From Pseudaminobacter soli (ex Li et al. 2025) (GTDB taxonomy: Bacteria; Pseudomonadota; Alphaproteobacteria; Rhizobiales; Rhizobiaceae), in contig NZ_PXYL01000012.1 in the NCBI RefSeq assembly GCF_003012705.1, positions 62,001 through 126,000 of the forward strand: a stretch of DNA of 64,000 nt, in the 5' to 3' direction. Below are positions 44,800-54,960 of this stretch, piece by piece (position 1 is the first letter of the stretch; each line of letters opens with the position of its first letter). The notes below the pieces were generated by a model. The model was not told the DNA's origin. It saw only the letters and a list, made by a program, of their open reading frames with translations, and made no database searches. The position numbers and the translations under genes are program-made.

Positions 44800-45366
44800 A
44801 TGAAGGTGTCTGGTTTCGTGTCGCTTCGCATTGCGGCAGTCGCTGCGGTGACTGGCCTCGCATTCTTGTCGGCAAGCGCCTCGGTCACGATCGGCGCGCC
44901 CGCTCCCAACCAGGAAGTCACGCTGGGCCCGAGCGGCCTGCCGCTTCCGCGATTCGTCAGCCTCAAATCCGGCAAGGTGAACTCCCGCATCGGACCGGGC
45001 CTGAACTACCCGGTCGACTGGCTCTATCTCAAGCCCGGCCTGCCGATGGAGATCATCCAGGAATATGACAACTGGCGCCGGGTGCGCGACGCCGATGGCG
45101 CGGAAGGCTGGGTCAACCAGACGCTGCTGTCGGGCAAGCGCACCGCAATCGCGGCCCCATGGCAGCGCGGCAAGGACGCCAAGCTCAATCTCCTAGCCAA
45201 ACCGGACGCGGAAGCGCGCACCGTCGCGATTCTCGACCCCGGCGTCGTCGGCAAGATCAAGGCTTGCAACGGCGACTGGTGCGAGATGACCTTCGACGGC
45301 GTGACCGGCTGGATCAAGCAGACGATGCTGTGGGGCGCCTATCCGGGCGAACTGGTGAAGGACTAA
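44800..45366 (+). CDS. Exported SH3-domain protein
   Basis: The 188-residue protein has a signal peptide (about 1-30, LRIAAVAAVTGLAFLSASAS) and two SH3-like bacterial domains. The first includes KVNSRIGPGLNYPVDWLYLK and AEGWVNQTLLSG. The second includes LNLLAKPDAEARTVAILDPG and VTGWIKQTMLWG. Such domains usually bind cell-wall peptides. The ATG at 44800 gives the cleanest signal peptide; a GTG at 44761 would add 13 residues. It converges on a DUF4260 gene across a repeat. Confidence 0.87.
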   Translation: MKVSGFVSLRIAAVAAVTGLAFLSASASVTIGAPAPNQEVTLGPSGLPLPRFVSLKSGKVNSRIGPGLNYPVDWLYLKPGLPMEIIQEYDNWRRVRDADGAEGWVNQTLLSGKRTAIAAPWQRGKDAKLNLLAKPDAEARTVAILDPGVVGKIKACNGDWCEMTFDGVTGWIKQTMLWGAYPGELVKD

Positions 45367-45468
45367 CGCATAGCCCCAAAATCGGAATCGATTTTTGGAA
45401 AGGATTATGCGTAGATTCAAAGTGTTACAGCGTCCTTTGCCCGCCCGATCGGGCGCGCGGCGCTGTAA
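45367..45468. repeat. Composite palindromic intergenic repeat
   Basis: CGCATA (45367-45372) and TATGCG (45406-45411) enclose a second inverted repeat, AAAATCGGAATCGATTTTT. A further hairpin TTACAGCG/CGCTGTAA spans 45425-45468. This AAATCGATTTT...TTACAGCG unit is like a dispersed repeat I recall in Mesorhizobium genomes. It lies between convergent genes and could act as a bidirectional transcription end. Confidence 0.7.
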
Positions 45469-45471
45469 GCC

Positions 45472-45837
45472 TCAGGCTCTCCGCCCGATGCGGCCCAGCG
45501 TCGTATCCTGAAAACCGGTCGCGTATTTGAGCCCGTAGCCGAGGCTACGGTCGATGGCGATATGGGCAAGCCAGATCGCCGCGACCTGCAAGGCGAGCGC
45601 GTGGCCGGTATAAGCGCCGCCAGCCAGAAGCAGCAGCGGCCAGAACATGACATGGAGCATGTTGTAGGTGAACGCGCCTACGCGCGGGCCTGCAAGATAG
45701 CCGAGCATCGAAAGATCGGGCGCCAGAATCAGCAGAACGAACAACAGCCATCCGCCACCGGCAAACACGTAAAAGACGATCGCCCCGAGGAAGACGGCCA
45801 ACCATTCAAGCCTGACGATGAGATCGACTGGCCGCAT
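45472..45837 (-). CDS. DUF4260 family membrane protein
   Basis: The 121-residue protein is almost wholly hydrophobic, with about four membrane helices. It contains APDLSMLGYLAGPRVGAFTY, and WLAHIAIDRSLGYGLKYATG near the end, as in DUF4260 proteins. The function is unknown. It lies 7 bp after irr on the same strand, so it is probably in the irr transcript. Confidence 0.85.
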   Translation of the reverse strand: MRPVDLIVRLEWLAVFLGAIVFYVFAGGGWLLFVLLILAPDLSMLGYLAGPRVGAFTYNMLHVMFWPLLLLAGGAYTGHALALQVAAIWLAHIAIDRSLGYGLKYATGFQDTTLGRIGRRA

Positions 45838-45844
45838 GGGCCGT

Positions 45845-46273
45845 TCAGGGCACCCGCTTGGGACGCAGCCTCACCACGATATCGACATTGGCGATCTCGA
45901 GGCCTTCCGGCGGCTCCGGCAGGTTGAGAACCTTGACCGAACCGGGGTCGATGTCGAACACCTTGTTCTCGCCTTCGATGAAGAAGTGATGGTGATCGGA
46001 GGTGTTGGTGTCGAAATAGGTCTTCGACCCTTCCACCGCGAGAATGCGCAGCAGCCCCGCCTCGGTGAACTGGTGGAGCGAATTGTAGACGGTGGCCAGC
46101 GATACCGGCACACCGGCCGACACCGCTTCCTCGTGCAGCTCTTCCGCCGAGAGATGACGGTCGCCCTTCGCGAACAGCAGACTTGCGAGCGCGACGCGTT
46201 GACGCGTCGGGCGCAAGCCCGCCTCGCGCACGCGCCTCTCAATTGCCATCTCATTGGGGACGGTCAATTCCAT
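45845..46273 (-). CDS. irr: Iron response regulator Irr (Fur family)
   Basis: The 142-residue Fur-type repressor has the winged helix REAGLRPTRQRVALASLLFA and SLATVYNSLHQFTEAGLLRI, and the HHH heme/metal-sensing motif in TSDHHHFFIEGENKVF. In rhizobia Irr is stable under iron limitation and controls heme and iron genes. The gene order irr-fabA-fabB-fabI matches other Rhizobiales. The ATG at 46273 gives the family length; the frame is open further upstream. It is divergent from fabA. Confidence 0.92.
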   Translation of the reverse strand: MELTVPNEMAIERRVREAGLRPTRQRVALASLLFAKGDRHLSAEELHEEAVSAGVPVSLATVYNSLHQFTEAGLLRILAVEGSKTYFDTNTSDHHHFFIEGENKVFDIDPGSVKVLNLPEPPEGLEIANVDIVVRLRPKRVP

Positions 46274-46506
46274 CAGTCCGCCGGTTCCGTTTCTATATCG
46301 GAAGGTTTTCGCACCCAGAGCAAAATTGGTCAAAAACCAAGTTTCCCCTGACATATATTCCGTCAAAGGGATGCGATCAATAGGCGCACATTGACCCAGG
46401 CAGACCGGCAGGCTAATCGCAAAGTGCGGTTTCCGTGCGGAAACAGACTGTGTTACTGAACGAAGCGGCGCGGATGGCGCCCGGAAGCCAGACGGGGAAG
46501 GAATTC

Positions 46507-47025
46507 ATGGCGGTTTCGAAATCCAGCTACGAGTATGAGGAATTGCTTGCCTGCGCCCGCGGCGAACTGTTCGGCCCCGGCAATGCGCAACTTCCCTACC
46601 CGCCGATGCTGATGTTCAACCGGATCACAGAGATCAGCGAGACCGGTGGCGAGTTCGGCAAGGGCTTCGTGCGCGCCGAGCTCGAGATCAGCCGCGACCT
46701 CTGGTTCTTCCCCTGCCATTTCATCAACGATCCGGTCATGCCCGGTTGCCTCGGCCTCGATGCTCTGTGGCAGCTTTCCGGCTTCTTCCTCGGCTGGCTC
46801 GGCGAGCCCGGCAAGGGCCGCGCGCTGTCGACCGGCGAAGTCAAGTTCACCGGCATGGTCACCCCTGCCAACAAGAAGGTCGAGTACGGCGTCGACTTCA
46901 AGCGCGTGATGCGCGGACGCCTGGTGCTCGGCATCGGCGACGGCTGGCTAAAGGCCGACGGCGAAACCATCTACAAGGCCACTGACCTGCGCGTCGGCCT
47001 GTTCAAGGAAGCAGCAGCGGCCTGA
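46507..47025 (+). CDS. fabA: 3-hydroxydecanoyl-ACP dehydratase/isomerase
   Basis: The 172-residue enzyme introduces the cis double bond for unsaturated fatty acids. The hot-dog fold signature with catalytic His in [20 protein letters not shown] (about 68-87) and the later Asp (CLGLDALWQ) is complete. The ATG at 46507 follows AAGGA and gives the exact family length. It leads the fabA-fabB-fabI operon and is divergent from irr, with a 233-bp promoter gap that holds no gene. Confidence 0.96.
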   Translation: MAVSKSSYEYEELLACARGELFGPGNAQLPYPPMLMFNRITEISETGGEFGKGFVRAELEISRDLWFFPCHFINDPVMPGCLGLDALWQLSGFFLGWLGEPGKGRALSTGEVKFTGMVTPANKKVEYGVDFKRVMRGRLVLGIGDGWLKADGETIYKATDLRVGLFKEAAAA

Positions 47026-47054
47026 TTCAGGCCACGCAGCACGAAGGAGCACAC

Positions 47055-48275
47055 ATGAGACGTGTCGTTGTCACGGGCCTCGGTATCGTATCGTCCATCG
47101 GAAACAATGCCGATGAGGTTACCGCATCGCTGCGGGACGCCAAATCGGGCATCAGCTTCTCGGAATCCTTTGCCGAGCACGGCTTCCGCTGCCAGGTGTG
47201 GGGCGCGCCCACGCTGGACCCGACCGAGCTTGTCGACCGCCGCGCCATGCGGTTCCTCTCCAAGGGCGGCGCCTGGAACCATGTCGCGATGGACCAGGCT
47301 ATCGCCGATGCCGGCCTCGAGCAGGGCGACATCACCAATGAGCGCACCGGCATCGTGATGGGTTCGGGCGGTCCGTCGACCCGCACCATCGTCGAGGCGG
47401 CCGAGACGACGCTGAAGAACAACAGCCCCAAGCGCATCGGACCGTTCGCGGTGCCGAAGGCGATGTCGTCCACCGCTTCGGCCACGCTCGCCACCTGGTT
47501 CAAGATCCACGGCGTCAACTACTCGATCTCGTCGGCCTGCTCGACCTCGGCGCACTGCATCGGCAACGCCTATGAGCTGATCCAGTGGGGCAAGCAGGAC
47601 ATGGTCTTTGCCGGCGGCCACGAGGATCTCGACTGGACGATGTCGGACCTCTTCGACGCCATGGGCGCGATGTCCTCCAAGTACAACGATCGTGCTCCGG
47701 TCGCCTCGCGCGCCTATGACGTCAACCGCGACGGTTTCGTCATCGCCGGCGGCGCGGGTGTGCTGGTTCTGGAAGAGCTGGAGCATGCCAAGGCGCGCGG
47801 CGCCAAGATCTACGCCGAAGTGGTCGGCTATGGCGCGACCTCGGACGGCTACGACATGGTCGCGCCCTCGGGCGAAGGCGCCATCCGCTGCATGAAGCAG
47901 GCGCTTTCGACCGTCTCGCAGCCGGTCGACTACATCAACACGCACGGCACCTCGACGCCCGTCGGCGATTCGAAGGAGATGGGTGCGATCCGCGAAGTGT
48001 TCGGCGACAAGATGCCGAACATCACCTCGACCAAGTCGCTGACCGGCCATTCGCTGGGCGCTGCCGGCGTGCAGGAATCGATCTATTCGATCCTGATGAT
48101 GCAGGGCGGCTTCATCGGCGAGAGCGCTCACATCGAGGAGCTCGACCCCGAATTCGAAGGCATGCCGATAGTGCGCAAGCGCATCGACAACGCCAAGATC
48201 GACACGGTTCTCTCGAACTCCTTCGGGTTCGGCGGCACCAACGCCACGCTGGTGTTCCAGCGCTACAACGGCTGA
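47055..48275 (+). CDS. fabB: Beta-ketoacyl-ACP synthase I
   Basis: The 406-residue condensing enzyme elongates unsaturated acyl-ACPs. The active-site Cys lies in [18 protein letters not shown], and the two His residues lie in [12 protein letters not shown] and [12 protein letters not shown], completing the Cys-His-His triad. AAGGAGCACAC precedes the ATG, 29 bp after fabA. With FabA it defines the anaerobic route to unsaturated fatty acids. Confidence 0.96.
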   Translation: MRRVVVTGLGIVSSIGNNADEVTASLRDAKSGISFSESFAEHGFRCQVWGAPTLDPTELVDRRAMRFLSKGGAWNHVAMDQAIADAGLEQGDITNERTGIVMGSGGPSTRTIVEAAETTLKNNSPKRIGPFAVPKAMSSTASATLATWFKIHGVNYSISSACSTSAHCIGNAYELIQWGKQDMVFAGGHEDLDWTMSDLFDAMGAMSSKYNDRAPVASRAYDVNRDGFVIAGGAGVLVLEELEHAKARGAKIYAEVVGYGATSDGYDMVAPSGEGAIRCMKQALSTVSQPVDYINTHGTSTPVGDSKEMGAIREVFGDKMPNITSTKSLTGHSLGAAGVQESIYSILMMQGGFIGESAHIEELDPEFEGMPIVRKRIDNAKIDTVLSNSFGFGGTNATLVFQRYNG

Positions 48276-48288
48276 GGATATACTTCCA

Positions 48289-49095
48289 ATGGAAGGTTTG
48301 ATGAAAGGCAAGCGCGGCCTCGTCATGGGCGTCGCCAACGACCATTCTATTGCCTGGGGCATTGCCAAGCAGCTTCACGCGCACGGGGCCGAAATGGCCT
48401 TCACCTATCAGGGCGAGGCTTTCGGCCGTCGCGTCAAGCCGCTTGCCGACCAGGTCAACGCTTCGCTGATCCTGCCCTGCGACGTGGAAGACAGCGCGTC
48501 TGTCACCTCGGTGTTCGAGACGCTGGGCAACGAATGGGGCGGTCTGGACTTCGTCGTCCACGCCATCGGCTTCTCGGACAAGAACGAGCTTAAGGGCCTC
48601 TACGCCAACACCACACGCGAAAACTTCATCCGCACGATGGTGATCTCCTGCTACTCCTTCACGGAAGTCGCGCGCAACGCGGCAGGCCTGATGAAGGATG
48701 GCGGCTCGATGCTGACGCTGACCTATGCGGGGTCCACCCGCGTCATGCCGAACTACAACGTCATGGGCGTTGCCAAGGCGGGCCTGGAAGCCAGCGTCCG
48801 CTATCTGGCCGACGACTACGGCCCGCGCGGCATCCGCGTCAACGCGATCTCGGCCGGCCCGGTACGCACGCTGGCTGGCGCGGGCATCTCCGATGCGCGC
48901 TTCATGTTCTCCTACCAGCAGCGCAATTCGCCGCTGCGCCGTACCGTGACCCTCGACGAAGTCGGCGGCTCGGCGCTTTACCTGCTTTCGGACCTGTCCT
49001 CGGGCGTGACCGGCGAGATCCACTATGTGGATTCCGGCTACCACATCGTCTCGATGCCCACGCTGGACGAGTTGAAGCAGACCGGCCACGAATAA
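48289..49095 (+). CDS. fabI: Enoyl-ACP reductase (NADH)
   Basis: The 268-residue short-chain dehydrogenase-type reductase has GKRGLVMGVANDHSIAWGIA as its cofactor loop. The FabI active-site pair is the Tyr in TLTYAG and Tyr-x6-Lys in NYNVMGVAKAGLE. It catalyses the last step of each elongation cycle and is the usual triclosan target. It lies 13 bp after fabB and ends at a terminator. In Hyphomicrobiales this is often the second of two fabI genes. Confidence 0.94.
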   Translation: MEGLMKGKRGLVMGVANDHSIAWGIAKQLHAHGAEMAFTYQGEAFGRRVKPLADQVNASLILPCDVEDSASVTSVFETLGNEWGGLDFVVHAIGFSDKNELKGLYANTTRENFIRTMVISCYSFTEVARNAAGLMKDGGSMLTLTYAGSTRVMPNYNVMGVAKAGLEASVRYLADDYGPRGIRVNAISAGPVRTLAGAGISDARFMFSYQQRNSPLRRTVTLDEVGGSALYLLSDLSSGVTGEIHYVDSGYHIVSMPTLDELKQTGHE

Positions 49096-49118
49096 GCGGG
49101 CACGCCTCGCTCGAACGC

Positions 49119-49146
49119 AAAACGGCCGGGTCAGCTCGGCCGTTTT
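49119..49146 (+). terminator. Terminator of fabA-fabB-fabI
   Basis: AAAACGGCCG and CGGCCGTTTT flank an 8-base loop, 24 bp after the fabI stop codon. It is symmetrical and may also serve the convergent methyltransferase gene. Confidence 0.92.
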
Positions 49147-49164
49147 CATTTTAGGGCAAGCGCC

Positions 49165-50184
49165 TCAACGGCGCGCGACCAGCACCTTGAACAGGTTGTT
49201 GCGCACCACTTCCTGCTGCTGGCCGAAAACCTGCGACAGCGTCTTCTCGTAGGGCAGCTGGCGATTGGCCACCATCACAAGACGCCCGCCCGACTTGAGC
49301 GCCGCCGCGGCCGCCTTGATCATCCCCTGCCCGATATCCGGCTCAGCAGCGCGGCGCTGGTGGAATGGCGGGTTCATGAAGATGAAATCGTAGCGGCGCG
49401 AAACCGGCTCGCCCAGAAGATCGTGCCAGAAGAAGTTCTTCTGCATCGAACCGGTCGTCGCCAGGTTGCGCTTTGCCGCTTCGAGTGACGAAAAATCCGC
49501 CTCGTAGAGATCGAGCGTGAACAGTTTTGGGAAGCGCTGGGCCAGTTCGGCTGCGATAAAACCCCAGCCGGCGCAGAAATCGGCGACTGCGCCGAACACC
49601 TTGTCGGGCAGGTTCTCCACCAGGAGCCGCGAACCCGCATCGATCTCGTCGGCCGAGAACATGCCGGGCGCGGTGACGAAACGCCCATCGAGCAGCCGCT
49701 CGCCATTACCCACACGCAGTTGCTCCACGATGCCCGCCACTTCCGCGGGTCGTCGCAGCCAGAAGGCGATGCCGTGATGTTTGGGCAATTGGTCTACGAT
49801 CGGGACAAGCTCGCCCATGCGCTTGCGCAGGCTGGCTATGCCATCGACCTTGCTGCCCGCTATCAGTATCAGACCACCCTCACCCACACGCGCGAGCGCC
49901 TCGGCGATCAAAAGCTCATTGGCGCCCCTGTGGCGACCGCAGAGCACCAGAGCGGCATCGAAGCCTTCTCCTTCCGGCAAAGGCGTCACGCGGCTGCCTG
50001 TGGCCTCCAGGGGCCTGTGCCAGGGCCGAAATCCCTGGACGAGCGACAGCTCGGCCTCAAAGCCTTCAGGCAGGCGAAAGCCCGGCTCCGCGCCGAGAAA
50101 CAGCACGCGCGCGCCGTTACCTGGCGGCGGCAGTGCCTCGGCCTCGAATGGATGGAACAGGGTTTTTAGCGCGTCGCGGGTCAT
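49165..50184 (-). CDS. Class I SAM-dependent methyltransferase (RsmC-like)
   Basis: The 339-residue protein has two methyltransferase-like halves, as in RsmC/RlmG. The active C-terminal half contains KVFGAVADFCAGWGFIAAEL as the SAM loop and FIFMNPPFHQRR, with the NPPF motif of N2-guanine methyltransferases. It probably methylates 16S rRNA (m2G1207 in E. coli). The ATG at 50184 is used; an in-frame TTG 18 bases earlier is an alternative, and neither has a clear ribosome-binding site. Confidence 0.85.
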   Translation of the reverse strand: MTRDALKTLFHPFEAEALPPPGNGARVLFLGAEPGFRLPEGFEAELSLVQGFRPWHRPLEATGSRVTPLPEGEGFDAALVLCGRHRGANELLIAEALARVGEGGLILIAGSKVDGIASLRKRMGELVPIVDQLPKHHGIAFWLRRPAEVAGIVEQLRVGNGERLLDGRFVTAPGMFSADEIDAGSRLLVENLPDKVFGAVADFCAGWGFIAAELAQRFPKLFTLDLYEADFSSLEAAKRNLATTGSMQKNFFWHDLLGEPVSRRYDFIFMNPPFHQRRAAEPDIGQGMIKAAAAALKSGGRLVMVANRQLPYEKTLSQVFGQQQEVVRNNLFKVLVARR

Positions 50185-50385
50185 GTGCTGCTGATAGAAC
50201 AATTCCGGGAGGATGCCAGCCCCTTCCCGCGTCTTCCGCAGCCTGTTAAGGGCAAACCCCTTGCACTGTTCGGCGGCAACACTTAGTCATGCCCGCTGAT
50301 ACACCCCAAAAGGAGCAACGCATCGAATGTGATTTCAACCTGACCGCAACGCGAATCCGCTTTGTCATCAGGGAAATCATTACGC

Positions 50386-51990
50386 ATGCCTGCTTCAATA
50401 GCTTTATCCAATCTCCGCCTTTCCACGCCTGACGGTCGCGCCCTTCTCTCCGGCATAGACCTCGCTTTCGGCCCCGGACGAACGGGTCTCATCGGCCGCA
50501 ATGGCGTCGGCAAAAGCACACTCGTCGCTCTAATTGCCGGGACGCTGGCGCCCTCATCCGGCTCGATTTCCGTCAGCGGCAGGCTCGGCATTTTCAAACA
50601 ATCGGTACAGGTGGGCCCGGAAGAGACCATCACGGATCTTTTCGGCGTCAGCGATGCGCTTGCGCTGTTGCAGCGGGCCTATGAAGGCAACGCGACGCTG
50701 GAGGAGTTGGCAGACGTCGACTGGCAGCTCGAAGCCCGCATGGAAGCGGCGCTGGCGAAGATTGGGCTCGATGTCGGTCCCCAAACGCCGCTGCACAAGC
50801 TGTCCGGCGGCCAGCGCACGCGCGCTGGGCTCGCGGCTCTGCACTTCTCGGAAGCCGATTTCCTCTTGATGGACGAGCCCACCAACAATCTCGACCGGGG
50901 CGGCCGGCTCACGCTCTACGACATGCTGGCGAACTGGCGTCGGGGTGCTCTCGTCGTCAGCCATGACCGCGAGCTTCTCGAACTCATGGACGAGATTGTC
51001 GAACTCACCTCGCTTGGCGCCACCCGCTACGGCGGCAACTGGAGCGTTTATCGCGAGCGCAAGGCACTGGAGCTGGCCTCAGTGCAGCATGATCTCGATC
51101 ACGCCGAGAAGCAGGCGTCAGAGGTTGCCCGCGCCACACAAGTCGCACAGGAACGTAAGGCGCGCAGGGACGGCAATGGCCGCAGACAGGCCCTGAAGGG
51201 CGGCGCCCCGCGCATCGTGCTTGGCGGGCTGAAGTCACGAAGCGAAAACAGTGGCGGTGCCCAGGTCCGTCTGGCCAGCGACCGCCAGTCGCAAGCCCTC
51301 GAAGCCGTCGCCACGGCAAGGGGCCGCATCGAGGTGCTGCAGCCCATGGCCGTGACATTGCCACCAACCGGGCTTTCGCCGAGCAAGACCGTGCTGATGC
51401 TGGATAGCGTCAGCGCCGGCTACGCGCCGGACCGTCCCGTATTCACTAACCTGTCGCTCAGCGTGACCGGCCCGGAACGCGTTGCCGTCACCGGGCCGAA
51501 TGGCTCCGGCAAGACGACGCTGCTCGAGCTTATCGCTGGCCGCCTGCGTCCCTTCTCCGGAAGCGTCCAGGTCACGACCGAGTTTGCGATGCTCGACCAG
51601 CGTGTAAGCATGCTCGATCCTCTGGCATCGATCCGCGACAATTTCCGCCGGATCAATCCGCTGGACGACGAGAATGCCTGCCGCGCTGCCCTTGCGCGTT
51701 TCAAGTTCCGAGCTGATGCGGCACTGCAGATGGTCTCGGAATTGAGCGGCGGGGAATTGCTGCGCGCAGGGATGGGCTGTGCGCTTGGCGGCACCGCACC
51801 GCCGCCCCTGCTGGTTCTCGACGAGCCGACCAATCACCTCGATCTGGAAGCGATCGAGGCAATCGAGGCGGGCTTACGCGCCTATGACGGCGCGCTCATC
51901 GTCGTCAGTCACGACGAGGCATTTTTGACCGCACTCGACATCTCGCGCAGGATTGAACTGCCGTCCGGCGAGGGTCGCTTCTTCCGCTAG
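50386..51990 (+). CDS. ABC-F family ATPase (two ABC domains, no membrane part)
   Basis: The 534-residue protein has two ABC cassettes, with Walker A GRNGVGKST (about 37-45) and GPNGSGKTT. Signature motifs LSGGQRTRAG and LSGGELLRAG, and Walker B FLLMDEPTNNLDRGG and LLVLDEPTNHLDLEA, follow. A charged linker (about 230-290, HAEKQASEVARATQVAQERK) is typical of ABC-F proteins, which act on ribosomes. A specific antibiotic role cannot be read from the sequence. The ATG at 50386 fits the family start. Confidence 0.9.
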   Translation: MPASIALSNLRLSTPDGRALLSGIDLAFGPGRTGLIGRNGVGKSTLVALIAGTLAPSSGSISVSGRLGIFKQSVQVGPEETITDLFGVSDALALLQRAYEGNATLEELADVDWQLEARMEAALAKIGLDVGPQTPLHKLSGGQRTRAGLAALHFSEADFLLMDEPTNNLDRGGRLTLYDMLANWRRGALVVSHDRELLELMDEIVELTSLGATRYGGNWSVYRERKALELASVQHDLDHAEKQASEVARATQVAQERKARRDGNGRRQALKGGAPRIVLGGLKSRSENSGGAQVRLASDRQSQALEAVATARGRIEVLQPMAVTLPPTGLSPSKTVLMLDSVSAGYAPDRPVFTNLSLSVTGPERVAVTGPNGSGKTTLLELIAGRLRPFSGSVQVTTEFAMLDQRVSMLDPLASIRDNFRRINPLDDENACRAALARFKFRADAALQMVSELSGGELLRAGMGCALGGTAPPPLLVLDEPTNHLDLEAIEAIEAGLRAYDGALIVVSHDEAFLTALDISRRIELPSGEGRFFR

Positions 51991-52020
51991 CGCGTCTTCG
52001 GCAGCCAGTCGCGGCTCCAA

Positions 52021-52052
52021 AACGAAAACGGGCGCCGTAAGGCGCCCGCTTG
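52021..52052 (-). terminator. Terminator of the pnp operon
   Basis: GGGCGCC and GGCGCCC around GTAA form a strong hairpin. On the minus strand it is followed by CGTTTTCGTTTT. It lies 25 bp after the pnp stop codon and may also stop the convergent ABC-F transcript. Confidence 0.88.
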
Positions 52053-52076
52053 TTTATCTTGGAACGGCAGCCTGGA

Positions 52077-54224
52077 TCAGGCGGCGGTTTCCTCGTCCTC
52101 GGACTTCTTTTCCTTGACGATTTCCTTGCCGGTCTCCTGGTCGACGACCTTCATCGACAGGCGAACCTTGCCGCGCTCGTCGAAGCCCATGAGCTTGACG
52201 TAGACCTTCTGGCCTTCCTTGACGACGTCCGAGGTCTTGGCGACGCGCTCGTTGGAGAGCTGCGAGATGTGGACCAGACCGTCCTTCGGGCCGAAGAAGT
52301 TCACGAAAGCGCCGAAGTCAGCGGTCTTGACGACCGTGCCTTCGTAAATCTCGCCCACTTCCGGCTCGGCAACGATGGTGTGGATCCACTTGCGAGCCGC
52401 CTCGATCTCCTTAGCGTTCGACGAAGCGATCTTGACCGTGCCGTCGTCCTCGATGTTGATCTTGGCGCCGGTCTTTTCGACGATCTCGCGGATCACCTTG
52501 CCGCCCGAGCCGATGACGTCGCGGATCTTGTCGGTCGGGATGTGCATGACCTCGATGCGCGGCGCGAACTCGCCGAGTTCCTTGCGGCCCTCGGAAAGCG
52601 CCTTGGACATCTCGCCGAGGATATGGGTACGACCATCCTTGGCCTGGCCGAGAGCGATCTGCATGATCTCCTCGGTGATGCCGCTGATCTTGATGTCCAT
52701 CTGCAGGGCGGTGATGCCGTGGGTGGTGCCGGCCACCTTGAAGTCCATGTCGCCGAGGTGGTCTTCGTCACCCAGGATGTCGGACAGAACCGCGAAGCGG
52801 TCGCCTTCCTTGATCAGGCCCATGGCGATGCCGGCAACCGGCTTGGCCAGCGGCACGCCGGCGTCCATCAGGGCCAGCGAGGTGCCGCAGACGGTAGCCA
52901 TCGAGGACGAACCGTTGGACTCGGTGATCTCCGACACCGCGCGCAGCGTGTAGGGGAACTGTTCCGGGCTCGGCAGCATCGGGTGGATGGCGCGCCAGGC
53001 GAGCTTGCCGTGGCCGATTTCGCGACGGCCGGGCGAGCCCATGCGGCCAGTCTCACCGACCGAGAAGGGCGGGAAGTTGTAGTGAAGGAGGAAGGTCTCC
53101 TTGTACATGCCGGTCAGCGCGTCGACATACTGCTCGTCCTCGCCGGTGCCGAGCGTGGCGACGACGATCGCCTGCGTCTCACCGCGGGTGAACAGGGCCG
53201 AGCCGTGGGTGCGCGGCAGGATGCCGACTTCCGACACGATGGCGCGCACGGTCTTGAGGTCGCGGCCGTCGATGCGGCTGCCCGTGTCGAGGATGTTCCA
53301 GCGCACGATCTTGGCCTGGAGTTCCTTGAACACACCGGCGACCTGCTCGGCCGACCACTTGGGAGCCTCATCGCCTTCAGCGGCGAAAGCTGCCTTGACC
53401 TTGGCCTTGGCCGCGTCGACGGCGGCATAGCGCTGCTGCTTGTCGACGATCTTGTAGGCCTCGCGCAGATCGGCTTCCGCGACGGCCAGCATTTCCTTCT
53501 CGAGTTCCGAGAGGTCTTCCGTGATGTGCTCGCGCGGCTCCTTGGCGGCCAGCTCTGCCAGCTTGATGATCGCGTCGATCACCGGCTGGAAGCCCTTGTG
53601 GCCGAACATGACGGCGCCGAGCATGACCTCTTCCGAAAGCTCCTGGGCTTCCGACTCGACCATCAGCACGGCTTCGCCGGTGCCGGCAACGACGAGGTCG
53701 AGCTTCGATTCCGGCATCTCGTCGAGATGCGGGTTCAGCACGTATTCGCCATTGATGTAGCCGACGCGCGCGCCGCCGATCGGGCCCATGAAGGGCACGC
53801 CGGAAAGCGTCAGCGCTGCCGAGGCGGCAACCATCGACACGATGTCCGGATTGTTCTCCAGATCGTGCTGCATGACGGTGATGATGACCTGCGTGTCGTT
53901 CTTGTAGCCATCGGCGAAGAGCGGACGGATCGGGCGGTCGATCAGGCGCGAGACGAGCGTCTCGTTCTCGCTCGGACGACCTTCACGCTTGAAGTAGCCG
54001 CCCGGGATCTTGCCGGCAGCATAGGTCTTTTCCTGATAGTTGACGGTCAGCGGGAAGAAGTCCTGGCCCGGCTTCGGCTCCTTGGCCGAAACGACGGTGG
54101 CCAGAACGACGGTCTCGCCATAGGTGGCCATGACGGCGCCGTCAGCCTGACGTGCGATCTTGCCGGTTTCGAGGATAAGCGGGCGACCCGCCCACTCGAT
54201 TTCCACTTTGTGATGATTGAACAT
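52077..54224 (-). CDS. pnp: Polyribonucleotide nucleotidyltransferase (PNPase)
   Basis: The 715-residue 3'-5' exoribonuclease is a core degradosome component. Two RNase PH domains ([20 protein letters not shown] in the first; [20 protein letters not shown] in the second), a KH domain ([20 protein letters not shown]) and an S1 domain ([20 protein letters not shown]) are in the usual order. It follows rpsO after a 300-bp spacer that may hold an RNA processing site. It is the last gene of the rimP-pnp cluster. Confidence 0.97.
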   Translation of the reverse strand: MFNHHKVEIEWAGRPLILETGKIARQADGAVMATYGETVVLATVVSAKEPKPGQDFFPLTVNYQEKTYAAGKIPGGYFKREGRPSENETLVSRLIDRPIRPLFADGYKNDTQVIITVMQHDLENNPDIVSMVAASAALTLSGVPFMGPIGGARVGYINGEYVLNPHLDEMPESKLDLVVAGTGEAVLMVESEAQELSEEVMLGAVMFGHKGFQPVIDAIIKLAELAAKEPREHITEDLSELEKEMLAVAEADLREAYKIVDKQQRYAAVDAAKAKVKAAFAAEGDEAPKWSAEQVAGVFKELQAKIVRWNILDTGSRIDGRDLKTVRAIVSEVGILPRTHGSALFTRGETQAIVVATLGTGEDEQYVDALTGMYKETFLLHYNFPPFSVGETGRMGSPGRREIGHGKLAWRAIHPMLPSPEQFPYTLRAVSEITESNGSSSMATVCGTSLALMDAGVPLAKPVAGIAMGLIKEGDRFAVLSDILGDEDHLGDMDFKVAGTTHGITALQMDIKISGITEEIMQIALGQAKDGRTHILGEMSKALSEGRKELGEFAPRIEVMHIPTDKIRDVIGSGGKVIREIVEKTGAKINIEDDGTVKIASSNAKEIEAARKWIHTIVAEPEVGEIYEGTVVKTADFGAFVNFFGPKDGLVHISQLSNERVAKTSDVVKEGQKVYVKLMGFDERGKVRLSMKVVDQETGKEIVKEKKSEDEETAA

Positions 54225-54527
54225 GTCCTGTCCTTCAAATGCGGGAAGTCAGCGCACTTTCGCGCGCGCTTCCCTGGCTTGTTTTGGACGAGCCACGGGC
54301 AAGACAACGGGAGGTCTGGACTTGAAGCGTCAGGGCGACGCGCCAGGCATCCTGCAATCCTGCCCCATGACCTGTCCCATGAGGCGGTTTCGACCGGCCC
54401 TTTGCCTGGTCGAACCGTTGGCGTCCGATTTGCCGTCCTTTGGCATCTGGACGCTCGCGAACCCGATACTGCTGCCGGGTCCGAATGGCAGACCGGCGGA
54501 CCTTTGTGGGATCCGCCGGTCAGAGCT
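54225..54527. other. rpsO-pnp spacer with a long hairpin
   Basis: No gene is present in these 303 bp. A strong stem at 54491-54521 (GACCGGCGGA and TCCGCCGGTC around CCTTTGTGGGA) lies 6 bp after the rpsO stop codon, without a T run. By analogy with enterobacteria it may be an rpsO 3' end or an RNase III processing stem controlling pnp; this is inferred only. Confidence 0.55.
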
Positions 54528-54797
54528 TTAGCGACGCAGGCCGAGCTTCTCGATCAGCGTCTGGTAGCGGGCCCCATCCTTGCGCTTGAGGTAATCAAGC
54601 AGGCTGCGGCGCTGCGAAACCAGAGCCAGAAGACCACGACGGGAGTGATTGTCCTTCTTGTGGTCCTTGAAGTGCTCGGTCAGGTTCTTGATGCGCTCCG
54701 AGAGAACCGCAACCTGGACCTCGGGCGAACCGGTGTCGCCCGCAACGGTGGCGAACTCTGCAATCAGTTGCTTCTTGCGTTCGGCAGTAATCGACAT
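54528..54797 (-). CDS. rpsO: 30S ribosomal protein S15
   Basis: The 89-residue protein [20 protein letters not shown], with [20 protein letters not shown], is a complete S15 that binds 16S rRNA helix 20-22 in early 30S assembly. The ATG at 54797 gives the exact family length. It lies between truB and pnp, the usual order. Confidence 0.97.
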   Translation of the reverse strand: MSITAERKKQLIAEFATVAGDTGSPEVQVAVLSERIKNLTEHFKDHKKDNHSRRGLLALVSQRRSLLDYLKRKDGARYQTLIEKLGLRR

Positions 54798-54960
54798 CGT
54801 GTTTTTCCCTTTCGATCTGGAGGAAACGAGATGCCCACAGCCGGGATGTCGTCCAGCAGGGGCCGATGCACATCGCGCCACTTTGGCACAATGCTGCGGC
54901 GCATATAGTCCAAAACACGCGGAAAGGCCAGAGCTAATGTAAACTGGCCGAATCGGCGCC

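Noticed and set aside
52050-54908. A 952-codon plus-strand open frame opposite pnp and rpsO
   Set aside because: It is the mirror of strongly biased GC-rich codons in conserved genes. Composition is His/Asp/Arg-rich without any family motif, and both genes on the other strand are certain.
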